DNA of 64,000 nt from a virus: IMG/VR virus record IMGVR_UViG_3300045972_000071, positions 1 to 64,000 of that record. One strand, 5' to 3'. Shown piece by piece: positions 23,484 to 31,262 of this stretch. Below the pieces are notes generated by a model that saw nothing but the letters and a program-made list of their open reading frames with translations, had not been told where the DNA came from and did not search any database. Position 1 is the stretch's first letter, and every line of letters begins with the position of its first letter. Position numbers and translations under genes: made by a program.

Positions 23484-24137
23484 ATGCCTAGAATTTATTC
23501 AATTTTTCAGAGTGTAGAAGGGGAAGTAAACGCACGTGGTATCGGTGCAATGACTGTGTTCATTCGATTTGCGGGTTGTCACGCCACATGTACATTCTGT
23601 GATACAACGTATGCAAAGGATCCTGCAAGCGGGCGTGTAATGTCAGTAAGTGAAGTTATGGAAGAGGTATCTAAGTATAACTGTCCGAACGTCACTATCA
23701 CTGGCGGTGAACCTATGGAGCAGTATGACGAACTTTGTAACCTGCTTCATGCTCTGGATGCAAATCAGTATAATGTGTCCGTAGAAACTAACGGACTGCA
23801 TTCTTTCTGGCGCAGAAATGCACCGATGATACATGCAACCTTTGTTGTGGATATCAAGAATGAAGGATTTATGGCATTATCCCGTATTGTAAACATGGGG
23901 CTTACATCTTCTGACATACTCAAAATGGTAGTGGGCAGTGAAGCTGACTTTGCTGTGGCGTGTACACGAAAGAGAGAATTGCAAGAACGTGGTGTTAAAG
24001 CCAGATTCGCATTTTCTCCAGAGTTCGGGAAAGTAGATCCAGACAGGATTCTTTCTTGGATGAAGAAATACGATCAAAATGATGCTATCCTTAATTTTCA
24101 GGCCCACAAAGTGCTTAATTTGACAGAGAATAATTAA
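23484..24137 (+). CDS. queE: 7-carboxy-7-deazaguanine synthase (QueE)
   Basis: 217 residues. Radical-SAM cluster motif CHATCTFCD (C-x3-C-x2-C) near residue 31, preceded by SIFQSVEGE (substrate and SAM region), then VTITGGEP and VETNG. Converts carboxy-tetrahydropterin to CDG, third step to preQ0. The start at 23484 has AAGGAG. Its last codons (HKVLNLTE) recur at the end of the HNH gene that follows, a mark of the insertion. Confidence 0.93.
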   Translation: MPRIYSIFQSVEGEVNARGIGAMTVFIRFAGCHATCTFCDTTYAKDPASGRVMSVSEVMEEVSKYNCPNVTITGGEPMEQYDELCNLLHALDANQYNVSVETNGLHSFWRRNAPMIHATFVVDIKNEGFMALSRIVNMGLTSSDILKMVVGSEADFAVACTRKRELQERGVKARFAFSPEFGKVDPDRILSWMKKYDQNDAILNFQAHKVLNLTENN

Positions 24138-24140
24138 ATC

Positions 24141-24190
24141 TTGCATAAACTTCCTAAGTTATAATACTGTAATAATTATAACTTAGGAGG
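24141..24190 (+). promoter_or_regulatory. RBS-sequestering hairpin with internal promoter (HNH gene)
   Basis: CCTAAGTTATAAT (24153-24165) and ATTATAACTTAGG (24175-24187) form a perfect 13-bp stem, extendable to 16 bp so that AGGAGG is paired. TTGCAT at 24141 with TATAAT or AATACT downstream is a plausible promoter whose RNA would lack the left arm. Confidence 0.65.
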
Positions 24191-24196
24191 TTACTT

Positions 24197-24817
24197 ATGG
24201 GATGCAGTGTATTGGGTTGTACAAACCATGAATTTAGTACAGGGCATGGGGACAGAAAGAAAAGAACAGGTAAATGTAGAAAACATCACTATAATTTACC
24301 TAGTAGACACTTGACCAGTGATCCAAATATATATGTGATAGATGGTCCTATATGCAGGATAACGTGCCATAAAAAAGATAACTCTATCGCAGGTTATGCC
24401 ATAATAGATACAGAAGATATGGAAAAATGTATTCCTTATAAATGGGGAATAACTTCGGATGGGTATGTAGTAAACGGTAAAAATCAAATTCGCCTGCATC
24501 ATCTAATTATGAATCATATTCCAGATAAAAATCACCCTATAGATCATAAAAATAGAATAAAATTGGATTGCAGAAAAGAGAATATGGAATTATCCACATA
24601 TTCTAAAAATAATGTGAATAGGGATTTAAAAAACAATACTTCCGGTCATAAATGTGTTTATTGGAATAAACACGCTAAATCTTGGGATGTAAGAATAACT
24701 AGGAATAAGATATGCACTCAATTAGGGTACTACAAAACTCTTGAGAAAGCCATAGAAGTTAGGGATACTTTTTATATCCAGCTTCATAAGGTATTGAACT
24801 TAACTGAGACTAACTAG
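24197..24817 (+). CDS. HNH homing endonuclease with AP2-like DNA-binding end
   Basis: 206 residues. N-terminal Cys/His finger (CTNHEF ... CRKHH); conserved VIDGPICRITC and YAIIDTEDMEKC; HNH core LHHLIMN, IDHKNRIKLDCRKENME, NVNR; AP2-like end GHKCVYWNKHAKSWDVRI. Inserted after queE. The final codons duplicate the queE end. Same family as the genes at 29621 and 43761. Confidence 0.85.
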   Translation: MGCSVLGCTNHEFSTGHGDRKKRTGKCRKHHYNLPSRHLTSDPNIYVIDGPICRITCHKKDNSIAGYAIIDTEDMEKCIPYKWGITSDGYVVNGKNQIRLHHLIMNHIPDKNHPIDHKNRIKLDCRKENMELSTYSKNNVNRDLKNNTSGHKCVYWNKHAKSWDVRITRNKICTQLGYYKTLEKAIEVRDTFYIQLHKVLNLTETN

Positions 24818-24864
24818 CTGAAATTGCAGGTCCATTTATTTATTTCACTACCGAAGAAAATAAG

Positions 24865-24894
24865 TTGAACAGGGAATTAAATATGTGCTATATT
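24865..24894 (+). promoter_or_regulatory. Promoter for the HU operon
   Basis: TTGAAC, 18 nt, TATATT. The leader has CGAAGCACAAAA rather than the usual motif. Confidence 0.55.
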
Positions 24895-24955
24895 TTAAAC
24901 ATCGAAGCACAAAACACGAACCCTACAGATTCATATCTTATGAAAGGAGAATCCA

Positions 24956-25231
24956 ATGACAAGAAGAGAACTGATTAGCGCCGTAGCTGAACAGACCAAA
25001 CTGACTAAATCTGATGTGGAGCGAGTATTGTACTCAACATTCGACAAGGTCATTTCGGGACAGCTTGCGGAAGGTAACACAGTGGCTATCAATGACTTCG
25101 GTAAGTTTGAGCCGAAATTGAAAGCCGCTCGCACTGGTCGCAATCCCGCAACGGGAGACACACTTGAAATTTCAGAAAAAATGGCACTGAGCTTTAAACC
25201 AGCATCAGCACTCAAAAACCTGATGAACTAG
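24956..25231 (+). CDS. HU/IHF-family DNA-binding protein
   Basis: 91 residues, normal HU length. TRRELISAVAEQTKLTKSDVE helices, NDFGKFEPKLKAARTGRNP arm with the conserved R-x-G-R-N-P tip and SFKPASALK end. Dimeric DNA-bending protein that may organise phage DNA or assist replication and packaging. ATG with AAAGGAG. The next gene encodes a second nucleoid-like protein. Confidence 0.9.
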   Translation: MTRRELISAVAEQTKLTKSDVERVLYSTFDKVISGQLAEGNTVAINDFGKFEPKLKAARTGRNPATGDTLEISEKMALSFKPASALKNLMN

Positions 25232-25268
25232 GTTCATCACAACCCAATTTCCTAAGGGGGAAATAACA

Positions 25269-25844
25269 ATGATCGCATCCGCAAAGATTGACCTCACTGA
25301 ACTGAAAGCCGCTGTCAAAGACCTGAACTCTTCTGGTCTGATTGAAGCAACCATCAAAACTGTCGGCGTAAGCAAAGAAACCCTGGCTCAGGCATTTGTT
25401 GAAGCCTGCGACTCTCTGACCGATGATAACTTCAATACCGTAACTGTTGTTGACGATGTACCTACTGCTATCGGTGCAATGTACCAGACTCTCACAGCAG
25501 AAGAAGTTGCCGAGGAAGAAACTGTGAAAGAAGCCGCAAAAGCAAAAGCCGGTAAAGAGCCCAAAGCACCGAAAGAGCCCAAAGCACCGAAAGAGCCCAA
25601 AGCACCGAAAGAGCCGAAAGAGCCCAAAGAAAAGAAAGAAATCCCGAAAGATGCATTCGGCTCCGTACTCGGATCGAAATCTGCCGCAATGAACGCTCTG
25701 ATCGCCGCTGGTACTACAATCGAAGATATCATGGCAAAAGCCGGGGTCACCCGTACTTCTGCTCTGAATCACATCAAGTTCATCGAAAAAGAACGTGGTG
25801 TCGTTATTACCCGTGATGGTGATAACGTGTCCGGCAAGAAGTAA
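25269..25844 (+). CDS. H1-like protein with KEPKAP repeats
   Basis: 191 residues: an N-terminal helical domain (1-85), a Lys/Pro/Glu/Ala repeat linker (KEPKAP units, about 95-120) and a C-terminal domain (FGSVLGSKSAAMNALIAAG, AKAGVTRTSALNHIKFIEK) that looks like a winged helix. The architecture recalls histone-H1-like linkers. Probably binds DNA with the adjacent HU protein. Strong AAGGGGG site suggests high expression. Confidence 0.65.
   Translation: MIASAKIDLTELKAAVKDLNSSGLIEATIKTVGVSKETLAQAFVEACDSLTDDNFNTVTVVDDVPTAIGAMYQTLTAEEVAEEETVKEAAKAKAGKEPKAPKEPKAPKEPKAPKEPKEPKEKKEIPKDAFGSVLGSKSAAMNALIAAGTTIEDIMAKAGVTRTSALNHIKFIEKERGVVITRDGDNVSGKK
25552..25623 (+). repeat. 18-nt in-frame tandem repeat
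   Basis: Three perfect units aaagagcccaaagcaccg (25552-25605), then two 9-nt half units. Copy changes would lengthen or shorten the protein linker without frameshift. Confidence 0.9.
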
Positions 25845-25867
25845 TCTGTTCACATATTAATCTAAAC

Positions 25868-25894
25868 GGAGTCGGCATGTAATGTGCCGACTCC
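25868..25894 (+). terminator. Perfect 10-bp GC-rich hairpin
   Basis: GGAGTCGGCA/TGCCGACTCC, 7-nt loop, between the repeat protein gene and folE. No U-run; may be a weak terminator or processing site. Confidence 0.5.
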
Positions 25895-25909
25895 ATTCGT
25901 GGAGACTCT

Positions 25910-26488
25910 ATGAACCTGAAACTAGCTGAAAAACATCTGAGAAACTTGCTGATCGAAGGTTTAGGTCTTGACCTTACTGATCCTAACTTAATGGATACAC
26001 CCTCCCGCATCGCTAAAATGTACACCAAAGAACTGTTTCACAATGTCGGGGAAGAATACCCGGCAGAAGAACTGCGTAGTTTTCCCAATGATAATAATTA
26101 TAATCAGATCGTAATGGTCGATAATATACACTTTGATTCCATGTGTTCACATCACTTTATGCCGTTCTCCGGTAAAGCATGGTTCTTATACATTCCCGAC
26201 AAAACTCTTGCAGGGGTGTCTAAATTACCACGTCTTGTTGAGCATTATTCTGCTCGTCCTCAGCTTCAAGAAAACTTGTGTCACGAAATACTCAACAGAT
26301 TTATTGATGTTGTTCAGCCGAAAGGTGCCATGCTTGTTATGCGGGCAATACACGGGTGCATGTCTTGTCGGGGTGTTCGTCAATACAATAACACTGGAAT
26401 GATATCATCTGCTTTGTATGGTTCTTTTGAACAACAATCTACCCGAGAAGAAGCAATGGGACTCATTGCACTATCCTCACATCAATAG
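25910..26488 (+). CDS. folE: GTP cyclohydrolase I (FolE)
   Basis: 192 residues, normal for type I. TPSRIAKMYTKELF, the zinc site MCSHHFMPFSGKAW, LPRLVEHYSARPQLQEN and HGCMSCRGV are the hallmark motifs. Makes dihydroneopterin triphosphate from GTP, the first step toward preQ0 (and folate). Preceded by CGTGGAG. Its presence beside queD, queE and queC points to DNA modification rather than folate supply. Confidence 0.95.
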   Translation: MNLKLAEKHLRNLLIEGLGLDLTDPNLMDTPSRIAKMYTKELFHNVGEEYPAEELRSFPNDNNYNQIVMVDNIHFDSMCSHHFMPFSGKAWFLYIPDKTLAGVSKLPRLVEHYSARPQLQENLCHEILNRFIDVVQPKGAMLVMRAIHGCMSCRGVRQYNNTGMISSALYGSFEQQSTREEAMGLIALSSHQ

Positions 26489-26496
26489 GAGATACA

Positions 26497-27108
26497 ATGG
26501 ATTCCCCTTACATTCTCAAACCTGCTGAGAATCGCACCGAAGCCGAAGTAAAGTATGGTAATCACTTTGAAAGAAATGTATACTTGAAGGGTGAGAAACT
26601 TGATGCCCGTGCCGCACTGCGTTATGCCATAGCTTCTGCTTACATAGAAGAAGGTATGAATGTTCTTGATATAGGATGTTCTAACGGATATGGTTCTGCT
26701 CTGTTGACCTCTAAAATAAATTATACAGGTATTGATTATGATGCTAATATAATTACATTAGCGAATGAACTGTTTGCCGATGATAATCATTCCTTTGTAT
26801 GTTGCAAAGCACAAGAGTTTCCAATGACAAAACGGTATGATGTAATCATAGCTTATGAGTTTTTGGAACATATTACAGATGGTGTTGCATTTGCCCAGGA
26901 GTTAAAGAAACACTGTAATCATTTATTTTGCTCTGTACCGTATAATGAGAAACCTGGGTTCTGGGGGGAGCATCACGTAATACACCGACTGATTGAAAAA
27001 GATTTCCCTGGATTCAGTTACAATTACATTTCATTTGAAGGTACATTGCTAGACGCACCGGAATATATTGATGGTTCAAATCTCATGTTATTACATTGGA
27101 GTAGATGA
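26497..27108 (+). CDS. Class I SAM-dependent methyltransferase
   Basis: 203 residues. VLDIGCSNGYGSALL (motif I), YTGIDYD (motif II), YDVIIAYEFLEHI (motif IV region) and FCSVPYNEKPG; this is the fold of small-molecule or base methyltransferases of the Ubi/BioC type, not a sequence-specific DNA methylase. Its substrate is unknown. The place between folE and the inositol phosphate synthase suggests a role in the modified base or a sugar attached to it (inference). Confidence 0.8.
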   Translation: MDSPYILKPAENRTEAEVKYGNHFERNVYLKGEKLDARAALRYAIASAYIEEGMNVLDIGCSNGYGSALLTSKINYTGIDYDANIITLANELFADDNHSFVCCKAQEFPMTKRYDVIIAYEFLEHITDGVAFAQELKKHCNHLFCSVPYNEKPGFWGEHHVIHRLIEKDFPGFSYNYISFEGTLLDAPEYIDGSNLMLLHWSR

Positions 27109-27188
27109 TGATTTATACCAATGTAAAGCGGCAAGAGAATTACATGGTGAATATGCTGTCCTAAACAAAATTCAGTTATTGAGGAGAA
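27109..27188 (+). pseudogene. Remnant of an HNH endonuclease C-terminus
   Basis: Encodes AARELHGEYAVLNKIQLLRR without a start, close to MAKELHGEFAVLNKIPLIRR at the end of the HNH gene at 43761. Upstream codons match MIY in another frame, so it has also frame-shifted. A homing gene once lay between the methyltransferase and the inositol phosphate synthase and was deleted. Confidence 0.8.
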
Positions 27189-27192
27189 GTAC

Positions 27193-28326
27193 ATGCAAAA
27201 AATAAAAGTCGCATTGGTGGGGGTCGGCAACTGTGCATCCTCTCTTGTTCAAGGAGTCAGCTACTACTCAATGAAACAAGAATCCAATATACCTGGTATT
27301 ATGTTCCCTGATATTGGCGGATACAAACCTTGGGACATTGAGTTTGTTGCCGCATGGGACGTTGACTGTAGAAAAGTAGGAGAACAACTAAGGGACGCCA
27401 TCTTTGCTAGTCCTAACTGCTGTCGCTTCTTTCATTGGGAAATTGATGATAACTGCATTGTCAGAAAAGGTCCTGTTCTTGACGGCGTTGCACCTCACAT
27501 GCTTGACTACCATGAAAACATTCACTTTGAACTAGATGATAGTCCTAATGATGATCTGGAAGAAGTTAAATGCATTCTGCGGGAACGTGAAGTGGACGTT
27601 GTTCTCAACTACTTGCCAGTAGGAAGTAAACTCGCTACTGACTTCTGGGTAAGAGCCTGTGTGCAGGCGAGAGTACCGCTTGTGAACTGTATACCAGAGT
27701 TTATTGCTTCTGATCCAGTCTATGAGCGTATGTTCGTTGAAGCTGGTATTCCTATCATTGGGGATGATATGCGTTCACAAGTTGGTGCAAGCGTTCTATC
27801 CCAAGTATTGCAGGAACTTGCATTTGATCGCGGGTGTCATGTAAAGTTTCATCAGCAGATAAATGTTGGGGGTAATACCGACTTTGCAAATATGATGGAT
27901 AATAAGCGTATCCGATCAAAGAAGATATCCAAAGAGAATGTTATACGTTCTCAGAACGATATCAGGGGAATTGAAGCACCGAAAGATTCTATCTATGCCG
28001 GCCCTTCTTCATTCATTCCCTACTTGAAAGATAATAAAGTTGCATACATTCGCATGGAACTGGAGGGATTCGGTGGAGCACCTATTGAAATCGACTGTAA
28101 ATTATCTGTACAGGATTCTGAAAACTCTGCTGGTATTGTTATTGACGCCATTCGTTATCTTAAAGTGGCACATGAAATGGGAATATCCGGAGCGTTACGG
28201 GGACCTTCAGCATGGACACAAAAGACACCACCACAGCAGATGCAATATCGGGATGCTATGGAAGAATGCAAAGCCCTTGCGGAAAGGAGATATACCGAGT
28301 GTACGATAAATCAGGTAAAAAAGTAA
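27193..28326 (+). CDS. ino1: Myo-inositol-1-phosphate synthase
   Basis: 377 residues, full length for the actinobacterial/archaeal type. NAD site VALVGVGNCASSLVQGV; GDDMRSQVGAS; NVGGNTDFANM; KKISKENV; GPSSFIPYL; IDCKLSVQDSENSAG. Converts glucose 6-phosphate to inositol 1-phosphate using NAD. Rare in phages. Here it is followed, with overlap, by a HAD-type phosphatase and then queC, so an inositol or inositol-derived group may be destined for DNA (inference). ATG with GAGGAG. Confidence 0.92.
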   Translation: MQKIKVALVGVGNCASSLVQGVSYYSMKQESNIPGIMFPDIGGYKPWDIEFVAAWDVDCRKVGEQLRDAIFASPNCCRFFHWEIDDNCIVRKGPVLDGVAPHMLDYHENIHFELDDSPNDDLEEVKCILREREVDVVLNYLPVGSKLATDFWVRACVQARVPLVNCIPEFIASDPVYERMFVEAGIPIIGDDMRSQVGASVLSQVLQELAFDRGCHVKFHQQINVGGNTDFANMMDNKRIRSKKISKENVIRSQNDIRGIEAPKDSIYAGPSSFIPYLKDNKVAYIRMELEGFGGAPIEIDCKLSVQDSENSAGIVIDAIRYLKVAHEMGISGALRGPSAWTQKTPPQQMQYRDAMEECKALAERRYTECTINQVKK

Positions 28327-28721
28327 TTCAGTCCTTTGATCTTGACGGTGTGATCTTCATCAATGGAAATATACCCGGACTAAGACCTACTGTACATGAT
28401 ATTATTATCACTGGAAGATCCTTCGAAGAAGCAGAAGGAACTTACTGGGCATTAAAAAATGTAGGTATAGATAATCGGGTATATTTCAATCGTCTGCTGT
28501 TCGATGAAAAGACTAGAATCACATCGGGACAGCATAAGGGACGCACTCTCCGCACTCTCATAAGCGAAGGACATAACATCGTCTGTCACTATGATGATGA
28601 TGAAATTCAGATAGCGGAGATCAGCAAATATGTGTCAATACCAATCATTCACATTAAACATGAACTCACTGAGAAGGAGAACATTCGTCATGACCAAGAA
28701 AAAGATAGCAATCCTGTATAG
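28299..28721 (+). CDS. HAD-superfamily phosphatase-like protein
   Basis: 140 residues from GTG 28299 (AAAGGAG), overlapping the synthase by 28 nt. Motif I FDLDGVIF, motif II IIITGRS, a Lys in KTRITSG and a C-terminal HYDDDE. Short HAD proteins of this type act as phosphatases. It may dephosphorylate inositol phosphate or an intermediate of base synthesis; substrate unproven. Overlaps queC by 32 nt. Confidence 0.7.
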   Translation: MYDKSGKKVIQSFDLDGVIFINGNIPGLRPTVHDIIITGRSFEEAEGTYWALKNVGIDNRVYFNRLLFDEKTRITSGQHKGRTLRTLISEGHNIVCHYDDDEIQIAEISKYVSIPIIHIKHELTEKENIRHDQEKDSNPV

Positions 28722-29526
28722 CGGGGGATTAGACAGCTTCATCATGTACAATATGGCAAAGTTTTATCATCCGGGCGATGAAATTATTGCTGTATACTTC
28801 GATCACGGCGCTTCCTACTGTAAGCGGGAGATAGAAAAACTCCCCGACTTTGTGCAAGTACGCAAGCTCGACTGGCTCGATGAAACCCACACTACTGTTA
28901 CACAACCAGGTAGACGTGAAGGTGCAATTATGATACCGGGACGTAATCTGGTGTTTGCTACCGCACTCGTTTGTCAAGAACTACCTGACGAACTTTGGAT
29001 TGGTGCTCTACACGGTGAGACACATGAGAAGGGTACGGACAAGAACTACACGTTCCTTGCTAAGATGAATGAAACCCTTAATTATGTTGTCGGTCCTTTC
29101 CGAAACAAGGTTCCTATGTACTGTAAGTTCCCCCTTGCTGATTTGAAGTTGGATAAACTCGATTCAGTTAAGTGGGCACTCACTCATGGAATTAGTCGTG
29201 AACAACTGATGCGTACTCGCTCCTGTCATGATGGTAGTACAGATAAGTGTGGTGCTTGTATTCAGTGTGTTAAACGATGGGCTGTGTTCGGGGCATGTGG
29301 ATTCACCGAACTGTATGATACACATCCACTTGATTCGGAATTCGGTAAGAAATTCGTATCTGACCTGGTCAAGTGTGAACTTGGGGAAGATGATTACTAC
29401 GGAGAAGAGACAAGAGCGGAGATAATGCCACATCTACATTTCATGGCTAACACATTCCCTTCTCTCTTCGAGGAAGAAACACTTGCTGATATCCGTAGAC
29501 TACAAAATCTGAGTAGGGATTACTAA
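28690..29526 (+). CDS. queC: 7-cyano-7-deazaguanine synthase (QueC)
   Basis: 278 residues from ATG 28690 (GAAGGAG). PP-loop AILYSGGLDSF at residues 6-16; PGRNLVF; zinc site in CHDGSTDKCGACIQC. Converts CDG to preQ0 with ATP and ammonia. It is about 50 residues longer than typical QueC, with an extra acidic C-terminal tail; no amidotransferase domain as in Gat-QueC is fused. Completes the preQ0 pathway with folE, queD and queE. Confidence 0.92.
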   Translation: MTKKKIAILYSGGLDSFIMYNMAKFYHPGDEIIAVYFDHGASYCKREIEKLPDFVQVRKLDWLDETHTTVTQPGRREGAIMIPGRNLVFATALVCQELPDELWIGALHGETHEKGTDKNYTFLAKMNETLNYVVGPFRNKVPMYCKFPLADLKLDKLDSVKWALTHGISREQLMRTRSCHDGSTDKCGACIQCVKRWAVFGACGFTELYDTHPLDSEFGKKFVSDLVKCELGEDDYYGEETRAEIMPHLHFMANTFPSLFEEETLADIRRLQNLSRDY

Positions 29527-29551
29527 TGGATAGTTCAATCTTTCTCGACTC
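29526..29551 (+). pseudogene. Abandoned 5' end of the dpdA-like gene
   Basis: ATGGATAGTTCAATCTTTCT continues CGACTC and stops matching. The same codons (DSSIFLDS) begin the dpdA-like gene 870 nt downstream at 30396. The ATG overlaps the queC stop (TAATG), the presumed original arrangement before the HNH insertion. Confidence 0.8.
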
Positions 29552-29561
29552 TTTATTATTC

Positions 29562-29623
29562 TTGACTTTATAGAATGCATGATATAATATCCTTCTAACA
29601 TAAATAATTAGGAGGATATTATG
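29562..29623 (+). promoter_or_regulatory. Promoter and hairpin hiding RBS and AUG of HNH gene
   Basis: TTGACT, 17 nt, TAATAT (29562-29590). AATATCCTTCTAA (29586-29598) pairs with TTAGGAGGATATT (29608-29620) through 13 bp with one G-U, and the stem can extend across the ATG. The left arm overlaps the -10, so only read-through RNA would carry it. Confidence 0.65.
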
Positions 29624-30403
29624 TCAGAATGTATTTGGGAAGGTTGCACAGAGGATGGTAATAATAAAGGATACTGTAAAAAACATTATGATAAATGGTA
29701 TTACAAATTGTGTAGAGAGAAAGCCGGACTAGCCCAATATACAAATCAAAATCCCATAAGAAAACGGACAAAAATAACCGGTACATGCAATGTGGAGGGA
29801 TGTGACTCACAAATTCACTGTAAGGGTGTTTGCTACAGGCATTATCTACATCTACGAAATCATGGAGAAATTAGGGAGAGAACTAGAATAACTCCTAATG
29901 ATTTTATCATTGACGGCGACACCTGTAAAATAGGTTGTTATAACATCTACTGTGATCTAGTAGGTTATGCTTTAATTGATGCCGAAGATGTAGATAGATG
30001 CAAACCACATAAATGGTATTTTGAAGTAGATGGTTATGTGAGTAGTACAACAGCAGGAAGTTTGCACCATTTTATATTAGGCACTAAACCTAGAAGTGGT
30101 GTATTTCCAGATCATAAAAACAGAGTATGCCATGATAATAGGAAAGATAATTTAAGAATTGCAACCACATCACAAAATGCCTGTAATTCTAAAATAAACT
30201 CCCGTAATAAAACAGGATATAAGGGTGTTTACTTTAACGGAAAAGAGTTTGTAGTTTATATATGTTCAAACGGTAAAAACAATCTTGTGGGTAAGTACAA
30301 TACGAAGGAGGAAGCGGCTATGATTTACAACCAGAAAGCCAAAGAGCTTCACGGAGAGTTTGCATTTCAAAATACTCTCAAAGAGAGTGTGGTCATTGGA
30401 TAG
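29621..30403 (+). CDS. HNH homing endonuclease with AP2-like end
   Basis: 260 residues. Two N-terminal Cys/His fingers (CIWEGC...CKKHY and CNVEGC...CYRHY), then IIDGDTCKIGC, YALIDAEDVDRC, LHHFILG, PDHKNRVCHDNRKDNLR (HNH), and AP2-like GYKGVYFNGKEFVVYI with AKELHGEFAF end. Inserted into the 5' end of the dpdA-like gene, which it overlaps by 8 nt. Confidence 0.85.
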   Translation: MSECIWEGCTEDGNNKGYCKKHYDKWYYKLCREKAGLAQYTNQNPIRKRTKITGTCNVEGCDSQIHCKGVCYRHYLHLRNHGEIRERTRITPNDFIIDGDTCKIGCYNIYCDLVGYALIDAEDVDRCKPHKWYFEVDGYVSSTTAGSLHHFILGTKPRSGVFPDHKNRVCHDNRKDNLRIATTSQNACNSKINSRNKTGYKGVYFNGKEFVVYICSNGKNNLVGKYNTKEEAAMIYNQKAKELHGEFAFQNTLKESVVIG

Positions 30404-31262
30404 TTCAATATTCCTCGATAGTGGTGCTTTCTCCGCAATGACATCTGGACAGACCCTAGATGTGTATGCCTACATTGATTATGTCAATGAGCATAAGGAG
30501 TTCTTTGATCTGTATGCTAACCTTGACGTAATAGGTTCTGCTGAAGGTACATGGAAGAATCAAAGGATAATGGAGAAAGCGGGACTTAATCCATTACCTG
30601 TCTATCACATCAATGAAGATCCTAAGTTTCTTGCGATGGCAATGGAGTATGATTACTTTGCTGTTGGGGGAATGGCAAGATCGAGTTCCGCTTCATTGCA
30701 GTTCCAAGTAGATGAAATATTCTCTATCATCTGCCCGAAGAGCAACGACTATTTTCCTACTCATAAAATACATGGGTTCGGAACTACTAAACCAAGTATC
30801 ATGGTCAGCTACCCCTGGTACTCTGTTGACTCTTCTTCATGGGTTAAATATGGTCTGTACGGTATTGTGCTGATACCCCGATTCTTTCACGGTAAGCCTA
30901 CATACAATAAGCCACCTATGACTGTTGTTATGTCGAACAGATCAAAAGCAATCGGAGATCAACTCCACTTTGCAAACATTTCAGCAATGGAAAAGGAAGC
31001 TATCCTTAACTACTTTGCTGAGAAAGGTATCTCTATAGGAGAATCTTACATCGTCAATGTTGAAGCAGGGCACGAACTGCTGGACAATGAAGTCTGGATA
31101 AACAAAGAGAAGACGAAAGTGGAACAGATTTGTGAGTACGGTCTGATAAATAATCATGTAGCCCGTGACCATGCAAACTTGCTTTACTTTCTTGACCTTG
31201 AGAAGTTTCAGCAGAAGTGGCCATGGCAGTGGAAAAAGAAATCAGGGAGATTAGATATATGA
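30396..31262 (+). CDS. dpdA: DpdA-like tRNA-guanine transglycosylase homologue
   Basis: 288 residues from TTG 30396 (GAGAG upstream). FLDSGAFSAMTSGQ (candidate catalytic Asp), YANLDVIG, NPLPVYHINED, YFAVGGMA, KIHGFGTT and YSVDSSSW match phage TGT-fold proteins that insert 7-deazaguanines into DNA. With folE-queDEC it should exchange G for preQ0 or a derivative in phage DNA to resist restriction. The usual ATG seems to have been replaced by TTG when the HNH gene split off the original start. Confidence 0.85.
   Translation: MDSSIFLDSGAFSAMTSGQTLDVYAYIDYVNEHKEFFDLYANLDVIGSAEGTWKNQRIMEKAGLNPLPVYHINEDPKFLAMAMEYDYFAVGGMARSSSASLQFQVDEIFSIICPKSNDYFPTHKIHGFGTTKPSIMVSYPWYSVDSSSWVKYGLYGIVLIPRFFHGKPTYNKPPMTVVMSNRSKAIGDQLHFANISAMEKEAILNYFAEKGISIGESYIVNVEAGHELLDNEVWINKEKTKVEQICEYGLINNHVARDHANLLYFLDLEKFQQKWPWQWKKKSGRLDI

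Noticed and set aside
25212-25853. 213-codon minus-strand frame rich in Phe/Leu/Cys repeats
   Set aside because: It is the reverse complement of the KEPKAP repeat gene and mirrors its low complexity.
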